DNA from: Chitinophagales bacterium 33-2
GTDB lineage: Bacteria; Bacteroidota; Bacteroidia; Chitinophagales; Chitinophagaceae
Length of the DNA: 64,000 nt
NCBI GenBank assembly: GCA_002050435.1
Contig: MWYV01000044.1
Span: 28,394 to 92,393 of the forward strand
Direction of reading: 5' to 3'
Shown here: positions 45,111-54,429 of the stretch, in pieces
How the letters are laid out: the number at the start of each line of letters is the position of its first letter
Numbering within the stretch: the first letter of the stretch is position 1
Made by a program: the position numbers and the translations under genes
The notes under the pieces: generated by a model
Database searches by the model: none
Told to the model about the DNA's origin: nothing
Seen by the model: only the letters and a program-made list of their open reading frames with translations

Positions 45111-45703
45111 CAATGGTCAATGGGTCAATGGGTCAATGGTGAATGGGTCAATGGGTGCTGTCAGGGGGGAAATCAAGCATCAGTTTTAAGATAATTGCCT
45201 CAGGCCGGCGGGCCTCGTAACTGGCCGAAAACCTTTTTGAGCGTTGCCGGAAACCTTTCGAACAGGCAACAAAAAGGCCTCAAGCAGATTACGCAGATTT
45301 TCGCTGATGGGTCTTCTGCGTTCATCAGCGCGATCTGCGGGCAACAAGAGGCAGGTACTGGTATCAAATAGATCCACACTCCTCACCAAAATGAAACTCC
45401 AGCACATCATCTTATCGCATTTGGGTGGTTGTGTGCGCATGATTGCTCCTGATTTTTCCTGAGAAATGTTGATACCTAAGGTGGAGCAATACAGCGCGGA
45501 GAATGCTTGCACAATCAGATCGCATGGAGTTGCACTTGTTTTCATTTTTCTGAGCGCTCCCTTGCACAATCATCCGAAAGGTATCTGGCCCACCGAAGCG
45601 AAGCGCAGGAAGCCGCATTTAACCATGGGATTAGGGTTGTAATCCTCAAAAATCAATTTCGGTATGGTTATGCCAATTCAGAAAATCTTTCCCCGGACAA
45701 CAG
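45111..45703 (+). repeat. Island B: composite intergenic repeat
   Basis: Runs of (G)GTCAATGG at 45111-45155; left end CTGTCAGGGGGG (45158 on); block delta 45170-45227 (AATCAAGCATCAGTTTTAAG, GCCTCAGGCC); block epsilon 45271-45374; block beta 45411-45610; right end CCCCGGACAACAG (45691-45703). All blocks recur in islands A and/or C. No gene; the island lies downstream of the E1 gene. Confidence 0.75.
45271..45374 (+). repeat. Epsilon unit in island B (CAGATTACGCAGATT type)
   Basis: One ~104-bp copy: AAAAAGGCCTC, GCAGATTACGCAGATTTTCG, CATCAGCGCGATCTGCGGGC, ACAAGAGGCAGGTACTGG. The arms CGCAGATTTTCGCTGAT and ATCAGCGCGATCTGCG form an imperfect hairpin. Confidence 0.8.
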
Positions 45704-45762
45704 TTCACCATTGACCATTGACCCTTCATATCTCAATCCTTCATTTTATTCTTAACATAGAA

Positions 45763-47775
45763 CTAGTACATCATCAGCTTTTCGATACTGGCGGCCAGCC
45801 TTGATTTGGCAAGAAAGGCCTGTTCCAGTTCCATATTGAAAGGAATGGCTGTATCGAGCGAAGCACATCTGAGAACCGGGGCATCAAGATCTGTAAAACA
45901 ATTTTCTGCGATCCAGGCGGCGATCTCACCACCAATACCGCCAATGAGTGTGTCTTCGTGAAGGATCAAAATTTTTCCTGTTCTCTTTACAGTTGCACGT
46001 ATGGCATCATAATCGAGCGGTAATAATGTCCTCAGGTCAAGGATATCAACGGAGATCTCTGTATGACCTGCTGCAAAATCTTCAGCCCAATGTACACCTG
46101 CGCCATAGGTGATGATAGCAATATCATCTCCTTTTTGTACCTGTCTTGCCTTGCCGATCTCTATCTCATAATAATCTTCCGGAACAAAACCGCTCACACT
46201 CCGGTACAGTGCCTTGTGCTCGAAATACATTACAGGGTTGGGATCATTAATGGCTGCGATCAGCAGTCCTTTTGCATCAAGTGGTGTGGAAGGATAAACC
46301 ACTTTCAAACCAGGTGTATGCGTAAACCAGGCTTCGTTGCTTTGGGAATGAAAAGGTCCTGCACCGACGCCCCCGCCAGTAGGCATCCGGATCACCACGT
46401 CTGCATTTTGTCCCCATCTGTAATGGATCTTTGCCAGGTTGTTGATGATCTGGTTAAAACCTACTGTAACAAAATCAGCAAACTGCATTTCCATTACCGA
46501 TTTAAAGCCTTCCAGGCTTAAACCCAGGCAGGCGCCCACAATGGCGCTTTCACAAAGCGGTGTGTTGCGCACACGGGCTTTTCCAAATTCTGAAACAAAA
46601 CCTTCGGTGATCTTGAAAGCCCCACCATATTCTGCAATATCCTGTCCCATTAAAACCAGGTTGGTATGTTGATGCATGCTTTGGTGCAATCCTTCTTTAA
46701 TGGCATCGATCATTCTTTTTGTTGGCTGCTGATCTTGGAAATCCCTCCGTTCCAGTTCGCGGCCTTTTTCTTGAAGTCCCACACTGGATGCAGCCGGCGG
46801 ACTGTACATATCTTTTAATTCATCTTCTGTTTTCACAACAATGGACGGGCTTGCAAAACCAGTTTTCAATTCTGCTTCGATCATTGCCTTTTGATCTGCA
46901 CGAATAGAATTGATCATTTCCTGGTCAAGAAAATTTTCTTTCATCATCCAGTCTTCAAAATTCTTAATTGGATCTTTTACCTGCCATGTATCGAACAACT
47001 CTTTAGGAACATATTTGGTACCGCTGGCTTCTTCGTGTCCGCGCATACGGAAGGTGAGGCATTCCACGAGATAGGGTTTTTGATTTTTAATGCAATAATC
47101 CTTTATCCCTTTAATGGTATCATAAACGGTTAGTATGTTGTTGCCATCAATCACCACCGATTCCATTCCATAACCATTTGCCTTGTCGGCAAGCGTGGCA
47201 CACCTGTATTGTTCCTGCACTGGTGTACTTAAACCGTAACCATTATTTTCAATAATAAAGATCACTGGAAGATCCCATACAGCAGCTGTATTGAGTGCTT
47301 CATGAAAATCGCCTTCGCTGGTACCGCCATCTCCTGTGAAAGCAAGGGATACTTTGTTTTGTTCTTTTAGTTTGTAGGCAAGTGCAACGCCATCAGCAAT
47401 GGAAAGCTGCGGACCCAGGTGGGAAATCATTCCGCAGATGTGGTGTGCGCGGGAACCAAAATGAAAACTTCTTTCCCTGCCTTTGCTATATCCATCCTGA
47501 CTTCCCTGCCATTGTTTGAACAGTTTATTTAGCGGCATATTACGGGCTGTAAATACCCCAAGGTTCCTGTGTAACGGCATGATCCATTCATCTGGCTCAA
47601 GCGCGAGCGTAGCACCAACCGAAATGGCTTCCTGTCCAATTCCACTGAACCATTTGGAGATTCTTCCCTGGCGCAGGAGCACCAGCATTTTTTCTTCAAT
47701 CAGTCTTGGCCACAATAATTGTTTGTATATGTGCAATAAGTTTTCCTTCCCCAGGTCTTTTTTTCGAAATTCCAT
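45763..47775 (-). CDS. 2-oxoacid dehydrogenase E1, fused alpha and beta subunits
   Basis: Thiamine-diphosphate-dependent E1 of a branched-chain 2-oxoacid or related dehydrogenase complex. The 670-residue protein fuses the alpha half (about 1-320) to the beta half (about 345-670). Alpha: FSGIGQEAISVG, TGDGGTSEGDFHEALN (TDP/Mg site from 148) and IENNGYGLSTP. Beta: LMGQDIAEYGGAFKIT, FADFVTVGFNQIINNLAK, RMPTGGGVGAGPFHSQSNEAW. The fused arrangement is common in Bacteroidota. No E2 or E3 gene is adjacent. An exact -7 box TACTTTTG ends 4 nt before the ATG. Confidence 0.93.
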   Translation of the reverse strand: MEFRKKDLGKENLLHIYKQLLWPRLIEEKMLVLLRQGRISKWFSGIGQEAISVGATLALEPDEWIMPLHRNLGVFTARNMPLNKLFKQWQGSQDGYSKGRERSFHFGSRAHHICGMISHLGPQLSIADGVALAYKLKEQNKVSLAFTGDGGTSEGDFHEALNTAAVWDLPVIFIIENNGYGLSTPVQEQYRCATLADKANGYGMESVVIDGNNILTVYDTIKGIKDYCIKNQKPYLVECLTFRMRGHEEASGTKYVPKELFDTWQVKDPIKNFEDWMMKENFLDQEMINSIRADQKAMIEAELKTGFASPSIVVKTEDELKDMYSPPAASSVGLQEKGRELERRDFQDQQPTKRMIDAIKEGLHQSMHQHTNLVLMGQDIAEYGGAFKITEGFVSEFGKARVRNTPLCESAIVGACLGLSLEGFKSVMEMQFADFVTVGFNQIINNLAKIHYRWGQNADVVIRMPTGGGVGAGPFHSQSNEAWFTHTPGLKVVYPSTPLDAKGLLIAAINDPNPVMYFEHKALYRSVSGFVPEDYYEIEIGKARQVQKGDDIAIITYGAGVHWAEDFAAGHTEISVDILDLRTLLPLDYDAIRATVKRTGKILILHEDTLIGGIGGEIAAWIAENCFTDLDAPVLRCASLDTAIPFNMELEQAFLAKSRLAASIEKLMMY

Positions 47776-47779
47776 TTTT

Positions 47780-47787
47780 CAAAAGTA
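47780..47787 (-). promoter_or_regulatory. -7 box (TACTTTTG) directly before the E1 gene
   Basis: Exact TAnnTTTG match on the minus strand, separated from the ATG by only AAAA. It predicts a leaderless transcript. Confidence 0.6.
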
Positions 47788-47880
47788 TAAGGTAAATGTA
47801 AAAGGAATATGGGAGTGCAGCAGGTTATAAAAGTTTGATGGATTAAAGATAATGGTGACCAGGATGACCCGATACAACTT

Positions 47881-48252
47881 CTATTCCAGTTCTCTTCTCC
47901 TTCTCCCGGATTCTCGCCAGGCAAGTCCTTCAAGGATCGAGCTGACTATAGAAACGATCAGGCTGAATAGCAGCGCGGCCCACCAGCCCTCTACCGTAAA
48001 TCCGGGAACCAGCATGGCTGCCCATTTTACCATCAGTGCATTGATCACGAGAAGGAATAATCCAAGTGTGGCAATGGATACCGGAATCGTTAAGATGATC
48101 AATATGGGTTTGATAAAAATATTCAACAAGGCAAGTACAAATGCTACAATGATCACTGTTTTAGCGTCGTCGTTGATGTGTACTCCATCCAATAAAAAAT
48201 CTGCAACAAATACAGCCAGTGCAGTGATGATAATTTTGATAATAAATCGCAT
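47881..48252 (-). CDS. Phage-holin-like family 4 membrane protein (YvlD type)
   Basis: 123-residue protein with four hydrophobic segments; the start MRFIIKIIITALAVFVADF is typical of PF04020 (YvlD). Basic tail ESGRRRRELE. No phage context; these are chromosomal membrane proteins of unknown role. An alternative start lies 9 nt upstream (48261). It follows the M16 genes by 9-17 nt in the same orientation. Confidence 0.82.
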   Translation of the reverse strand: MRFIIKIIITALAVFVADFLLDGVHINDDAKTVIIVAFVLALLNIFIKPILIILTIPVSIATLGLFLLVINALMVKWAAMLVPGFTVEGWWAALLFSLIVSIVSSILEGLAWRESGRRRRELE

Positions 48253-48269
48253 GAGCGTCATTCTTTTTA

Positions 48270-49556
48270 TCAGACAACTACGAGTTCATAAAATTGCTCA
48301 GGGTGCAGGTATTTATTGGCCAATTGCCTGATTTCTTCGGCCTTCACTTTTTTAATGGCATCGATCTGGTTATAAAAATAATCGCCGTCAAGTCCATTTA
48401 AGATAATGTTCTTCCAGCGATTGATGATATGAAAAGGCCCATCAAGATCGCCGAGGATGCTGCCCATCATATAATTTCTTACCAGCAATAGTTCTTCATC
48501 GGCTACCGGTTCATTTCTAAGGATCTCCATTTCCTTATAGATTTCGACAACAGTGGCTTCACACACATCTCTTCCTGCTTCGGTGCTGATAATCCAGGCT
48601 GTTTCTTTTATATGGTTTTGGATGTAGCTGTAAATGCCATAAGTATAACCTTTGTCTTCCCGGATGTTGCTCATAAGTCGTGAACCAAAAAACCCACCAA
48701 ATAAATTATTCAGCACCTGCACCTTCATAAAATCGGGGTGATGGCGGTTTGGAAAATTGGCTCCCAGGCGAATGGCTCCCTGAACGCCCTGCGGATCATT
48801 CATTATTCGGTATTTTTTTTCTTCCGCATTTTTTGGAGCAATATCAAACACCTCAACCTTACTGCAGTGAATATCTCCAAAATGATGATCGATCAAAGCA
48901 TTCAGGTTGGAAGGAAGCCTGCCTGCTGCAAAGACAATAAATTTTCCTTTTGTATAATAATCCTGGTAAAAATTTACCAGTTCTTCCCTGTTCACCGCAT
49001 CAAAATCTTCGAAGGTTGAAAATTTTCCATAGGGGTGATCATTTCCAAACAAATAAGCATCAATTAACCGGCCGGCAACAAAATCCGATTTTTTTAAATT
49101 GACATTCAGTCTTTGTTTCATGTTCTGCCTGTACACATTGATCTCCTCTTCCGGGAAGATGGAATCCACCAGCAATTCCTTAACAACAGGCAACAGGATC
49201 TCAAGATGTTTGCTCAAGCAATGCAGGGTGACGACTGCAGTTTCATTAAAACAACTGCGGTTCAGGTAAGATCCATAATATTCAAAATGTTCATTTACCT
49301 GGAAAGCTGTTTTGGTACTGGTTCCATTTTTTAATAAAAAATTGGTACTCGCTGCAACCAGATTGCGTTTTTCAAACCAGTTGCCTGCATAAAATACCCA
49401 TTCGATCTGTATGACCTCTTCAGCACCGGCATTCACTGCATACACTTCAGCACCGTTTTTTAAAATGTATTTTTCATAGGGTTTCAATACCAGATTAAAA
49501 TCCACTGCATCCTTAATTTTCGGCGCCTGTTTCCTGTCCATTATTATTGGTTCCAT
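48270..49556 (-). CDS. M16 family protein lacking the HxxEH motif
   Basis: 428-residue partner of the M16 peptidase encoded upstream. It lacks the zinc-binding HxxEH (the equivalent region reads AASTNFLLKNGTS) but keeps the C-terminal Arg/Tyr motif LFGGFFGSRLMSNIREDKG followed by YTYGI. Such pairs usually form heterodimers in which this protein supplies the substrate-binding half. It starts 1 nt inside the upstream stop (TAATG). Confidence 0.87.
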   Translation of the reverse strand: MEPIIMDRKQAPKIKDAVDFNLVLKPYEKYILKNGAEVYAVNAGAEEVIQIEWVFYAGNWFEKRNLVAASTNFLLKNGTSTKTAFQVNEHFEYYGSYLNRSCFNETAVVTLHCLSKHLEILLPVVKELLVDSIFPEEEINVYRQNMKQRLNVNLKKSDFVAGRLIDAYLFGNDHPYGKFSTFEDFDAVNREELVNFYQDYYTKGKFIVFAAGRLPSNLNALIDHHFGDIHCSKVEVFDIAPKNAEEKKYRIMNDPQGVQGAIRLGANFPNRHHPDFMKVQVLNNLFGGFFGSRLMSNIREDKGYTYGIYSYIQNHIKETAWIISTEAGRDVCEATVVEIYKEMEILRNEPVADEELLLVRNYMMGSILGDLDGPFHIINRWKNIILNGLDGDYFYNQIDAIKKVKAEEIRQLANKYLHPEQFYELVVV

Positions 49557-50800
49557 TAATTTAAAGTCTTGGATAAATACCAGAGTGTGCTGCTGTTCTC
49601 TTCTCTGAAGATCTTATTGCTTTCTTCAAGTATAGCTTCTGCGGTGACCTTATTGTATCTTGCCAGTTCGGTGTTCATCAAATGCGCACCGCCCATTAAT
49701 TCATAAAAAGCCAGGCTGCCTGCGCGGTTCATCAGCGTCATATCTTCAAAAGCCATCAGGCTTTCCGTTTTGTTTTTTACTTTCTGAAGTTCTGCATCTG
49801 CAATTTTTTCAGATTTTATTTTGTCAAGTTCAATATGGACGGCCGCTTCCGCATCTTCCATTTTAACCCCTTTCACCAGCTTGCCTTCAATAGCAAGCAA
49901 ACCTGCATCCACCGTTCCAAAATGGTAACATTCAATATTGCTGAACAGTTTTTTTTCTTTTACAAGCGACTGAAATAATCTTGAGGATCCGCCACCGCTT
50001 AAAATTTCTGTTATCAGATCGGAAACATAATAACGGTGGTCCATACGTGGATAAATATGCCAGGCCTTGTAAAAAGCATCAAGCGGTACACCTGCATGTA
50101 CTTCCAGTTTTTTTGCTACGGTTTGCGGCGGTTCCTGTGGAATTTTTCTATTATATTTTTCTCCTGGTTCGATGGGCCCAAACCACTTTTCTGCTAGTTG
50201 TTTTACCTGTTCCACAGTTACATTTCCTGCCACCACCAGGATGGCATTTACAGGACGGTAATGTTTAAAGAAAAAGTTTTTGACATCTTCAAGACTGGCA
50301 TTTTCGATATGCGACAATTCCTTTCCTATGGTCATCCACTGGTAGGGATGCACTTCAAAAGCCAGGTTGCGCAGTCTCAGCCATACATCACCGTAAGGCT
50401 TATTCAGGTAATGTTCTTTAAATTCTTCACAAACAACCTTGCGCTGCACTTCCAGGCTGTTTTCGGTAAAAGCAAGTGAAAGCATCCGGTCGCTTTCCAG
50501 CCAGAATGCGGTTTCGAGGTTTTCTGCAGGGAGCTGAATATAATAGTTGGTAAGGTCATTGGTTGTATAGGCATTGTTTTCACCACCCGCCATTTGCAAA
50601 GGCTCATCATATACCGGAACATTCACCGAACCTCCAAACATCAGGTGTTCAAAAAGGTGGGCGAAACCCGTCCGGTTGGGATCTTCATCCCTGGCACCTA
50701 CATCATACATAACATTCACAACAGCCATAGGCGTTGAGGTATCCTGGTGTACAATCACACGCAGTCCGTTGGCCAGAACAAATTTTTCAAAATTGATCAC
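49556..50800 (-). CDS. M16 zinc peptidase, catalytic subunit
   Basis: 414-residue insulinase/processing-peptidase family protein. Inverted zinc motif H48-L-F-E-H52 in GFAHLFEHLMFGG, with a downstream Glu (VVCEEFKEHYLNKPYG). No signal peptide, so cytoplasmic or periplasmic location is unclear. A GTG at 50800 (reading VINFEKFVLANGLR) is preferred over the upstream TTG at 50833, because it lies a normal distance from the -7 box at 50842-50849 and matches family N-termini. Confidence 0.88.
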   Translation of the reverse strand: MINFEKFVLANGLRVIVHQDTSTPMAVVNVMYDVGARDEDPNRTGFAHLFEHLMFGGSVNVPVYDEPLQMAGGENNAYTTNDLTNYYIQLPAENLETAFWLESDRMLSLAFTENSLEVQRKVVCEEFKEHYLNKPYGDVWLRLRNLAFEVHPYQWMTIGKELSHIENASLEDVKNFFFKHYRPVNAILVVAGNVTVEQVKQLAEKWFGPIEPGEKYNRKIPQEPPQTVAKKLEVHAGVPLDAFYKAWHIYPRMDHRYYVSDLITEILSGGGSSRLFQSLVKEKKLFSNIECYHFGTVDAGLLAIEGKLVKGVKMEDAEAAVHIELDKIKSEKIADAELQKVKNKTESLMAFEDMTLMNRAGSLAFYELMGGAHLMNTELARYNKVTAEAILEESNKIFREENSSTLWYLSKTLN

Positions 50801-50841
50801 GGTAAAAAATTTTTCACTTTGCGGAGTTAGCAAATAGTCAG

Positions 50842-50849
50842 CAAAGTTA
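50842..50849 (-). promoter_or_regulatory. -7 box (TAACTTTG) of the M16 operon
   Basis: Exact TAnnTTTG match on the minus strand, 41 nt upstream of the GTG at 50800. Confidence 0.6.
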
Positions 50850-50917
50850 AGGGTGCGGAAGGATTAATGCTGAAGGAGCAATGAGCGAGCGGCTGTGCAA
50901 TGAAATGGTGAAATGAA

Positions 50918-52102
50918 TTAAAGGATGCTTTTCACTTTGATCAGTTTTTCAATCAGCGTTCCATTGCGGTTTACGATGATCCTGATCCGGTCGCCGGTTG
51001 TTTGCAATGCAGCCTTGTATTGTTGCATGTTCTGACTGAAATTTTTGTTGATGGACACCACAATGTCGCCTTCCAGCAATCCTGCCAACTCGGCGGGAGA
51101 GTCTTTGGCCACATCACCCAAAATGATATAACCTTTCTCATAATACAATTCTATTCCTGAATAAGAATAATCAAATGGATCATAAAAATGGTTGTTGGGC
51201 ACCAGGTGAATTTCCTGCTTGTCGTAATTAATGATCACATTGAACCTGCGTAGCAGGTCGTTCCCCACAAGGCCTCCAAGATGCGGATAGGAGGTGATGT
51301 TGTATTTATCTTCAAAAACAAAGACAGGCACATGCCTGAATTTATAAGGTCCCAGCTTTACTTCTTTAATCACGGTCATGCTCATGTCGATCTTTCCGCC
51401 CATTCCTTCTGCTTCCTTCACAAAAAACTTTTTCTTCTTAAAGAGCAGCAAACTGTCTTTAATAAAGTCGGTGGAGAGCATCAGGTTTAGCCCTGCACCC
51501 ATATCGTATAAAAATTTGGCATAAATGGTTAGGTCATCTTTTACTCTCATTGACTGAACCGGAAGCATATGGATCTGCGGTTTGAGCATATGACCGCCCC
51601 TTGGGTATTTCATTGCGCCTTTGGTCCAGAATTCCATGGTGGAATGGTCGTAATCAATTTTTATGATGTAGCGGCTGATCACTGAATAACCGATTATCCC
51701 ATCGATCTTCAACCCATAAATGCTGGTAAGAATGTCGTAATCATTGATATGAAAATTCAGGTTATCGACTTCCAGTCCCGGGAGCTGCAGCGTCATATTA
51801 TGTACGAAGCTTACTTTTTTTATACCTGCGATGCCCCTGATGGTGCGGTTGGAAGGTGTGGGAATAATCTTGAAATACTCACAGGTAAGTGAATCCAGGG
51901 AAATCCCTCCGCTTCCGGTATCAAAAATAAAATTCAGGGTATCCTGGTAGGGCGCAAGTTTTCCCTGCATCAATATTACCCCGCCGTAAAGTGGCACAAA
52001 ATTGAATTTGGTAAGCAAACGCGCCTGCTCAATAAATTCTTCCTGGGCGCGTGCCTGCCAGGAAAGCTGCATAAAAACCAATAGGCAAAGTAGTTTTCTC
52101 AT
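50918..52102 (-). CDS. Secreted aspartyl protease with C-terminal PDZ
   Basis: 394-residue exported protein (signal MRKLLCLLVFMQLSWQARAQ). Two retropepsin-like halves carry the active-site motifs FIFDTGSGGISL (first Asp) and FLYDMGAGLNLML (second), with IDGIIGYSVI and LVGNDLLRRF hydrophobic motifs. The C-terminus (about 315-394) is a PDZ domain (GDVAKDSPAELAGLLEGDIV). Probably periplasmic or surface protease; the substrate is unknown. Confidence 0.87.
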   Translation of the reverse strand: MRKLLCLLVFMQLSWQARAQEEFIEQARLLTKFNFVPLYGGVILMQGKLAPYQDTLNFIFDTGSGGISLDSLTCEYFKIIPTPSNRTIRGIAGIKKVSFVHNMTLQLPGLEVDNLNFHINDYDILTSIYGLKIDGIIGYSVISRYIIKIDYDHSTMEFWTKGAMKYPRGGHMLKPQIHMLPVQSMRVKDDLTIYAKFLYDMGAGLNLMLSTDFIKDSLLLFKKKKFFVKEAEGMGGKIDMSMTVIKEVKLGPYKFRHVPVFVFEDKYNITSYPHLGGLVGNDLLRRFNVIINYDKQEIHLVPNNHFYDPFDYSYSGIELYYEKGYIILGDVAKDSPAELAGLLEGDIVVSINKNFSQNMQQYKAALQTTGDRIRIIVNRNGTLIEKLIKVKSIL

Positions 52103-52221
52103 GTGGTCGGCAGTTTATAAAGCATAAACATCAGTGAATCAATCCTTTTAAAGTTAGAGTAACAATCAGGCACGTCCAAACCATTCATCATTAAATCATT
52201 TCTTCCTTTGTAATTTCGCAG

Positions 52222-53349
52222 ATGATGCAGGTGGAAGATTTATATGAAAAGGCGCTGGCCTTTGGTTTCCTTGAAATTGAAGAAGGCATGCAGCTTTTTG
52301 AACAGGCACCGCTGACGGATCTGATGTTTGTGGCAAATGAGTTAAGGAAAAAACAGGTGCCGCACCAGAAAGTGACCTGGCAGATAGACCGAAATGTCAA
52401 TACCACCAATGTTTGTGTGGCGAATTGTAAGTTCTGTAATTTCTACCGGATCCCTGGACATCCTGAAGCTTATATAACTGAAATGCCCGTTTACCGGGAA
52501 AAGATCAAAGAAACCCTGAGGTATGGCGGCGATCAGCTGCTTTTGCAGGGCGGCCATCATCCCGGACTCGGACTGGATTATTACTCCCGCACTTTCAGCG
52601 CGATTAAACAGGAATTTCCATCCATCAAATTACATGCGCTCGGTCCACCTGAAATTGCACACATCGCCAAGCTGGAGAAAATGAGCCACCACGAAGTTTT
52701 AAAAGCTTTAAAGGAAGCCGGGATGGATTCTCTACCCGGCGCCGGCGCGGAAATACTGGTCGACAGGGTACGCCGGCTCATATCTAAAGGCAAGTGTGGC
52801 GCTGAAGAATGGCTGGCCATCATGCATGAGGCCCATAAGCTTGATATTACCACCTCGGCCACCATGATGTTTGGCCATGTGGAAACGGTGCGCGAAAGGT
52901 TTGAACACCTGGTGAAGATCAGGGAAGTGCAGGCACAGAAGCCGCAGCAGGCCAAAGGTTTTCTGGCATTTATTCCCTGGACTTTCCAGGATGTCGATAC
53001 TTTACTTACACGTATCAGAGGCGTACAAAACCTGACCACTCCGGAAGAATATATCAGGATGATCGCGATCAGCAGGATCATGCTTCCCAATGTGAAGAAC
53101 ATCCAGGCTTCCTGGTTAACTGTTGGAAGGCAGACGGCGCAGATCTGTTTACATGCAGGTGCCAATGATTTTGGATCGATCATGATCGAAGAAAATGTGG
53201 TGAGTGCCGCAGGTGCTCCGCACCGGTTCACCTATAAAACCATACAGGACGCGATTAAGGAAGCGGGATTTGAGCCACAGCTGCGCAACCAGCAATACGA
53301 ATGGAGGCAAATTCCTGAAACAATTGAAGAGCAGGTGGTCAACTATTAA
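52222..53349 (+). CDS. mqnC: Cyclic dehypoxanthinyl futalosine synthase MqnC
   Basis: Radical SAM enzyme of the futalosine pathway to menaquinone. The 375-residue protein has cluster ligands C65-x3-C69-x2-C72 in NVCVANCKFCNFYR, the motif LLLQGGHHPGLGLDYY, LHALGPPEIAHIAK, and SLPGAGAEILVDRVR that distinguish MqnC from MqnE. TAATTTCG, a -7-like box, ends 3 nt before the ATG. Other mqn genes are not in the window; the organism probably makes menaquinone this way. Confidence 0.92.
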   Translation: MMQVEDLYEKALAFGFLEIEEGMQLFEQAPLTDLMFVANELRKKQVPHQKVTWQIDRNVNTTNVCVANCKFCNFYRIPGHPEAYITEMPVYREKIKETLRYGGDQLLLQGGHHPGLGLDYYSRTFSAIKQEFPSIKLHALGPPEIAHIAKLEKMSHHEVLKALKEAGMDSLPGAGAEILVDRVRRLISKGKCGAEEWLAIMHEAHKLDITTSATMMFGHVETVRERFEHLVKIREVQAQKPQQAKGFLAFIPWTFQDVDTLLTRIRGVQNLTTPEEYIRMIAISRIMLPNVKNIQASWLTVGRQTAQICLHAGANDFGSIMIEENVVSAAGAPHRFTYKTIQDAIKEAGFEPQLRNQQYEWRQIPETIEEQVVNY

Positions 53350-53364
53350 CCCTTAAATTTTGAG

Positions 53365-53676
53365 ATGATTAAATGGTTCAGGAGGATCGCCGTGGCAGAA
53401 GGCATTTCATTTTTGTTACTTCTTTTCATCGCCATGCCTTTAAAATACCTCGCCAGCTGGCCTTACGCAGTTAAATGGGTGGGATGGGCACATGGTGTTT
53501 TATTTGTGGCTTTTTTGATCATGGCATTTGAAGTTAAGACGGCGTTGGGAAAAAATTTTATCTGGTATATAAAAGCCTTTGTGGCTTCTGTTCTTCCGTT
53601 CGGAACTTTTGTTTTTGAAAAGCAATTAAGAAAAGAAGAAACCGCGTACAAAAAATCTAAGGAACATGAGCAATAG
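53365..53676 (+). CDS. DUF3817 family membrane protein
   Basis: 103-residue protein with three hydrophobic segments and the DUF3817 pattern FRRIAVAEGISFLLLLF, MPLKYLA, GWAHGVLFVAF, SVLPFGTFVFEKQLRKE. Function unknown. It lies 15 nt after mqnC, probably in the same transcript, and overlaps the next small gene by 11 nt. Confidence 0.9.
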   Translation: MIKWFRRIAVAEGISFLLLLFIAMPLKYLASWPYAVKWVGWAHGVLFVAFLIMAFEVKTALGKNFIWYIKAFVASVLPFGTFVFEKQLRKEETAYKKSKEHEQ

Positions 53677-53854
53677 CTTTATTTTTTTATGGAGGCCATT
53701 TTTTCTTGGATTTTTTCTTGGATTTTTAGGGTTTTTCATCACGCTTTTTGCAAGAGAGGAAAGGAGGGATAAAATTTACTCTTCCTTACTTGGGTTTTGT
53801 CTGGGTATGATCATGATGCTATTCCTGATGCGCTATTTGGTACAATCTTTATAA
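53666..53854 (+). CDS. Small two-span membrane protein, 62 residues
   Basis: Starts inside the DUF3817 gene (11-nt overlap). Two hydrophobic stretches (about 6-27 and 41-58) flank the charged loop AREERRDKIY. The first stretch is made from a short imperfect nucleotide repeat (TTTTTTCTTGGATT-like). It looks like a true gene from its hydrophobic-charged-hydrophobic layout and its position. Confidence 0.55.
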   Translation: MSNSFIFLWRPFFLGFFLGFLGFFITLFAREERRDKIYSSLLGFCLGMIMMLFLMRYLVQSL

Positions 53855-53862
53855 AATAAATA

Positions 53863-53888
53863 GGCTGTCTCAAAAGTCTGAGACAGCC
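53863..53888. terminator. Strong hairpin GGCTGTCTCA / TGAGACAGCC
   Basis: Perfect 10-bp stem with a 6-nt loop 9 nt after the small gene. There is no T-run. GGCTGTCTCA-type ends are also common in insertion sequence termini, so an IS relic is an alternative. Confidence 0.55.
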
Positions 53889-54105
53889 CTATGTTATTTG
53901 AGCGGGGATGAAATTAATTTCATTTATGCAATCCACAGCGCCTATATTTTACTATTAATACATCACTGTTGTCCGGGGAAAAATCAAACATCACTTTAAG
54001 ATATTTTGCCTCAGGCCTGCAGGCCTTGTACCTGCCCCGCTGCTGAATTCCCCGTGGTGACTGACTTTTGACCATTGACTATTCACTTGACTAAAGCCAG
54101 GCAAC

Positions 54106-54413
54106 AAAAAGGCATCCCGCAGATTACGCAGATTTACGCTGATTGGTTTTCTGAGTTCATCAGCGCGGTCTGCGGGCAACAAGAGGCAGGTACTGGTTCA
54201 AATAGATCCAGGTTTCCTAAAAAGGCCTCCCGCAGATTACGCAGATTTACGCTGATTGGTCTCTGCGTTCATCAGCGCGGTCTGCGTGTAACAGGAGGCA
54301 GGTACTGGTGTTAAGTAGATCCTGGTTTCCTTAAAAGGCTTCCCGCAGATTACTTAGATTTTCGCTGATGGGGTTTTCTGCGTTCATCAGCGCGATCTCG
54401 GGCAACAAGAGAA
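54106..54413 (+). repeat. Three tandem epsilon units in island C
   Basis: Units begin at 54106, 54219 and 54333, about 113 bp apart, the last truncated. Each has CGCAGATTACGCAGATTTAC (or variant), CATCAGCGC(G/A)(G/A)TCTGCG and GGCAGGTACTGG. The two arms CGCAGATTTACGCTGAT / ATCAGCGCGGTCTGCG pair into a hairpin. Confidence 0.85.
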
Positions 54414-54429
54414 AATCAATTGGACGATG

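Noticed and set aside
45186..45569. Minus-strand ORF in island B
   Set aside because: Composed of repeat block sequence; similar short frames occur in islands A and C, so it is a by-product of the repeats.
47881..48252. Phage origin from the holin-like protein
   Set aside because: PF04020-type proteins are ordinary chromosomal membrane proteins; no other phage gene is present.
52581..53231. Minus-strand 216-residue ORF opposite mqnC
   Set aside because: Antisense to a clear MqnC gene, with Ser/Arg-rich composition typical of a shadow frame.
54075..54314. Plus-strand ORF in island C
   Set aside because: Frame through the epsilon hairpin units; no protein-like composition.
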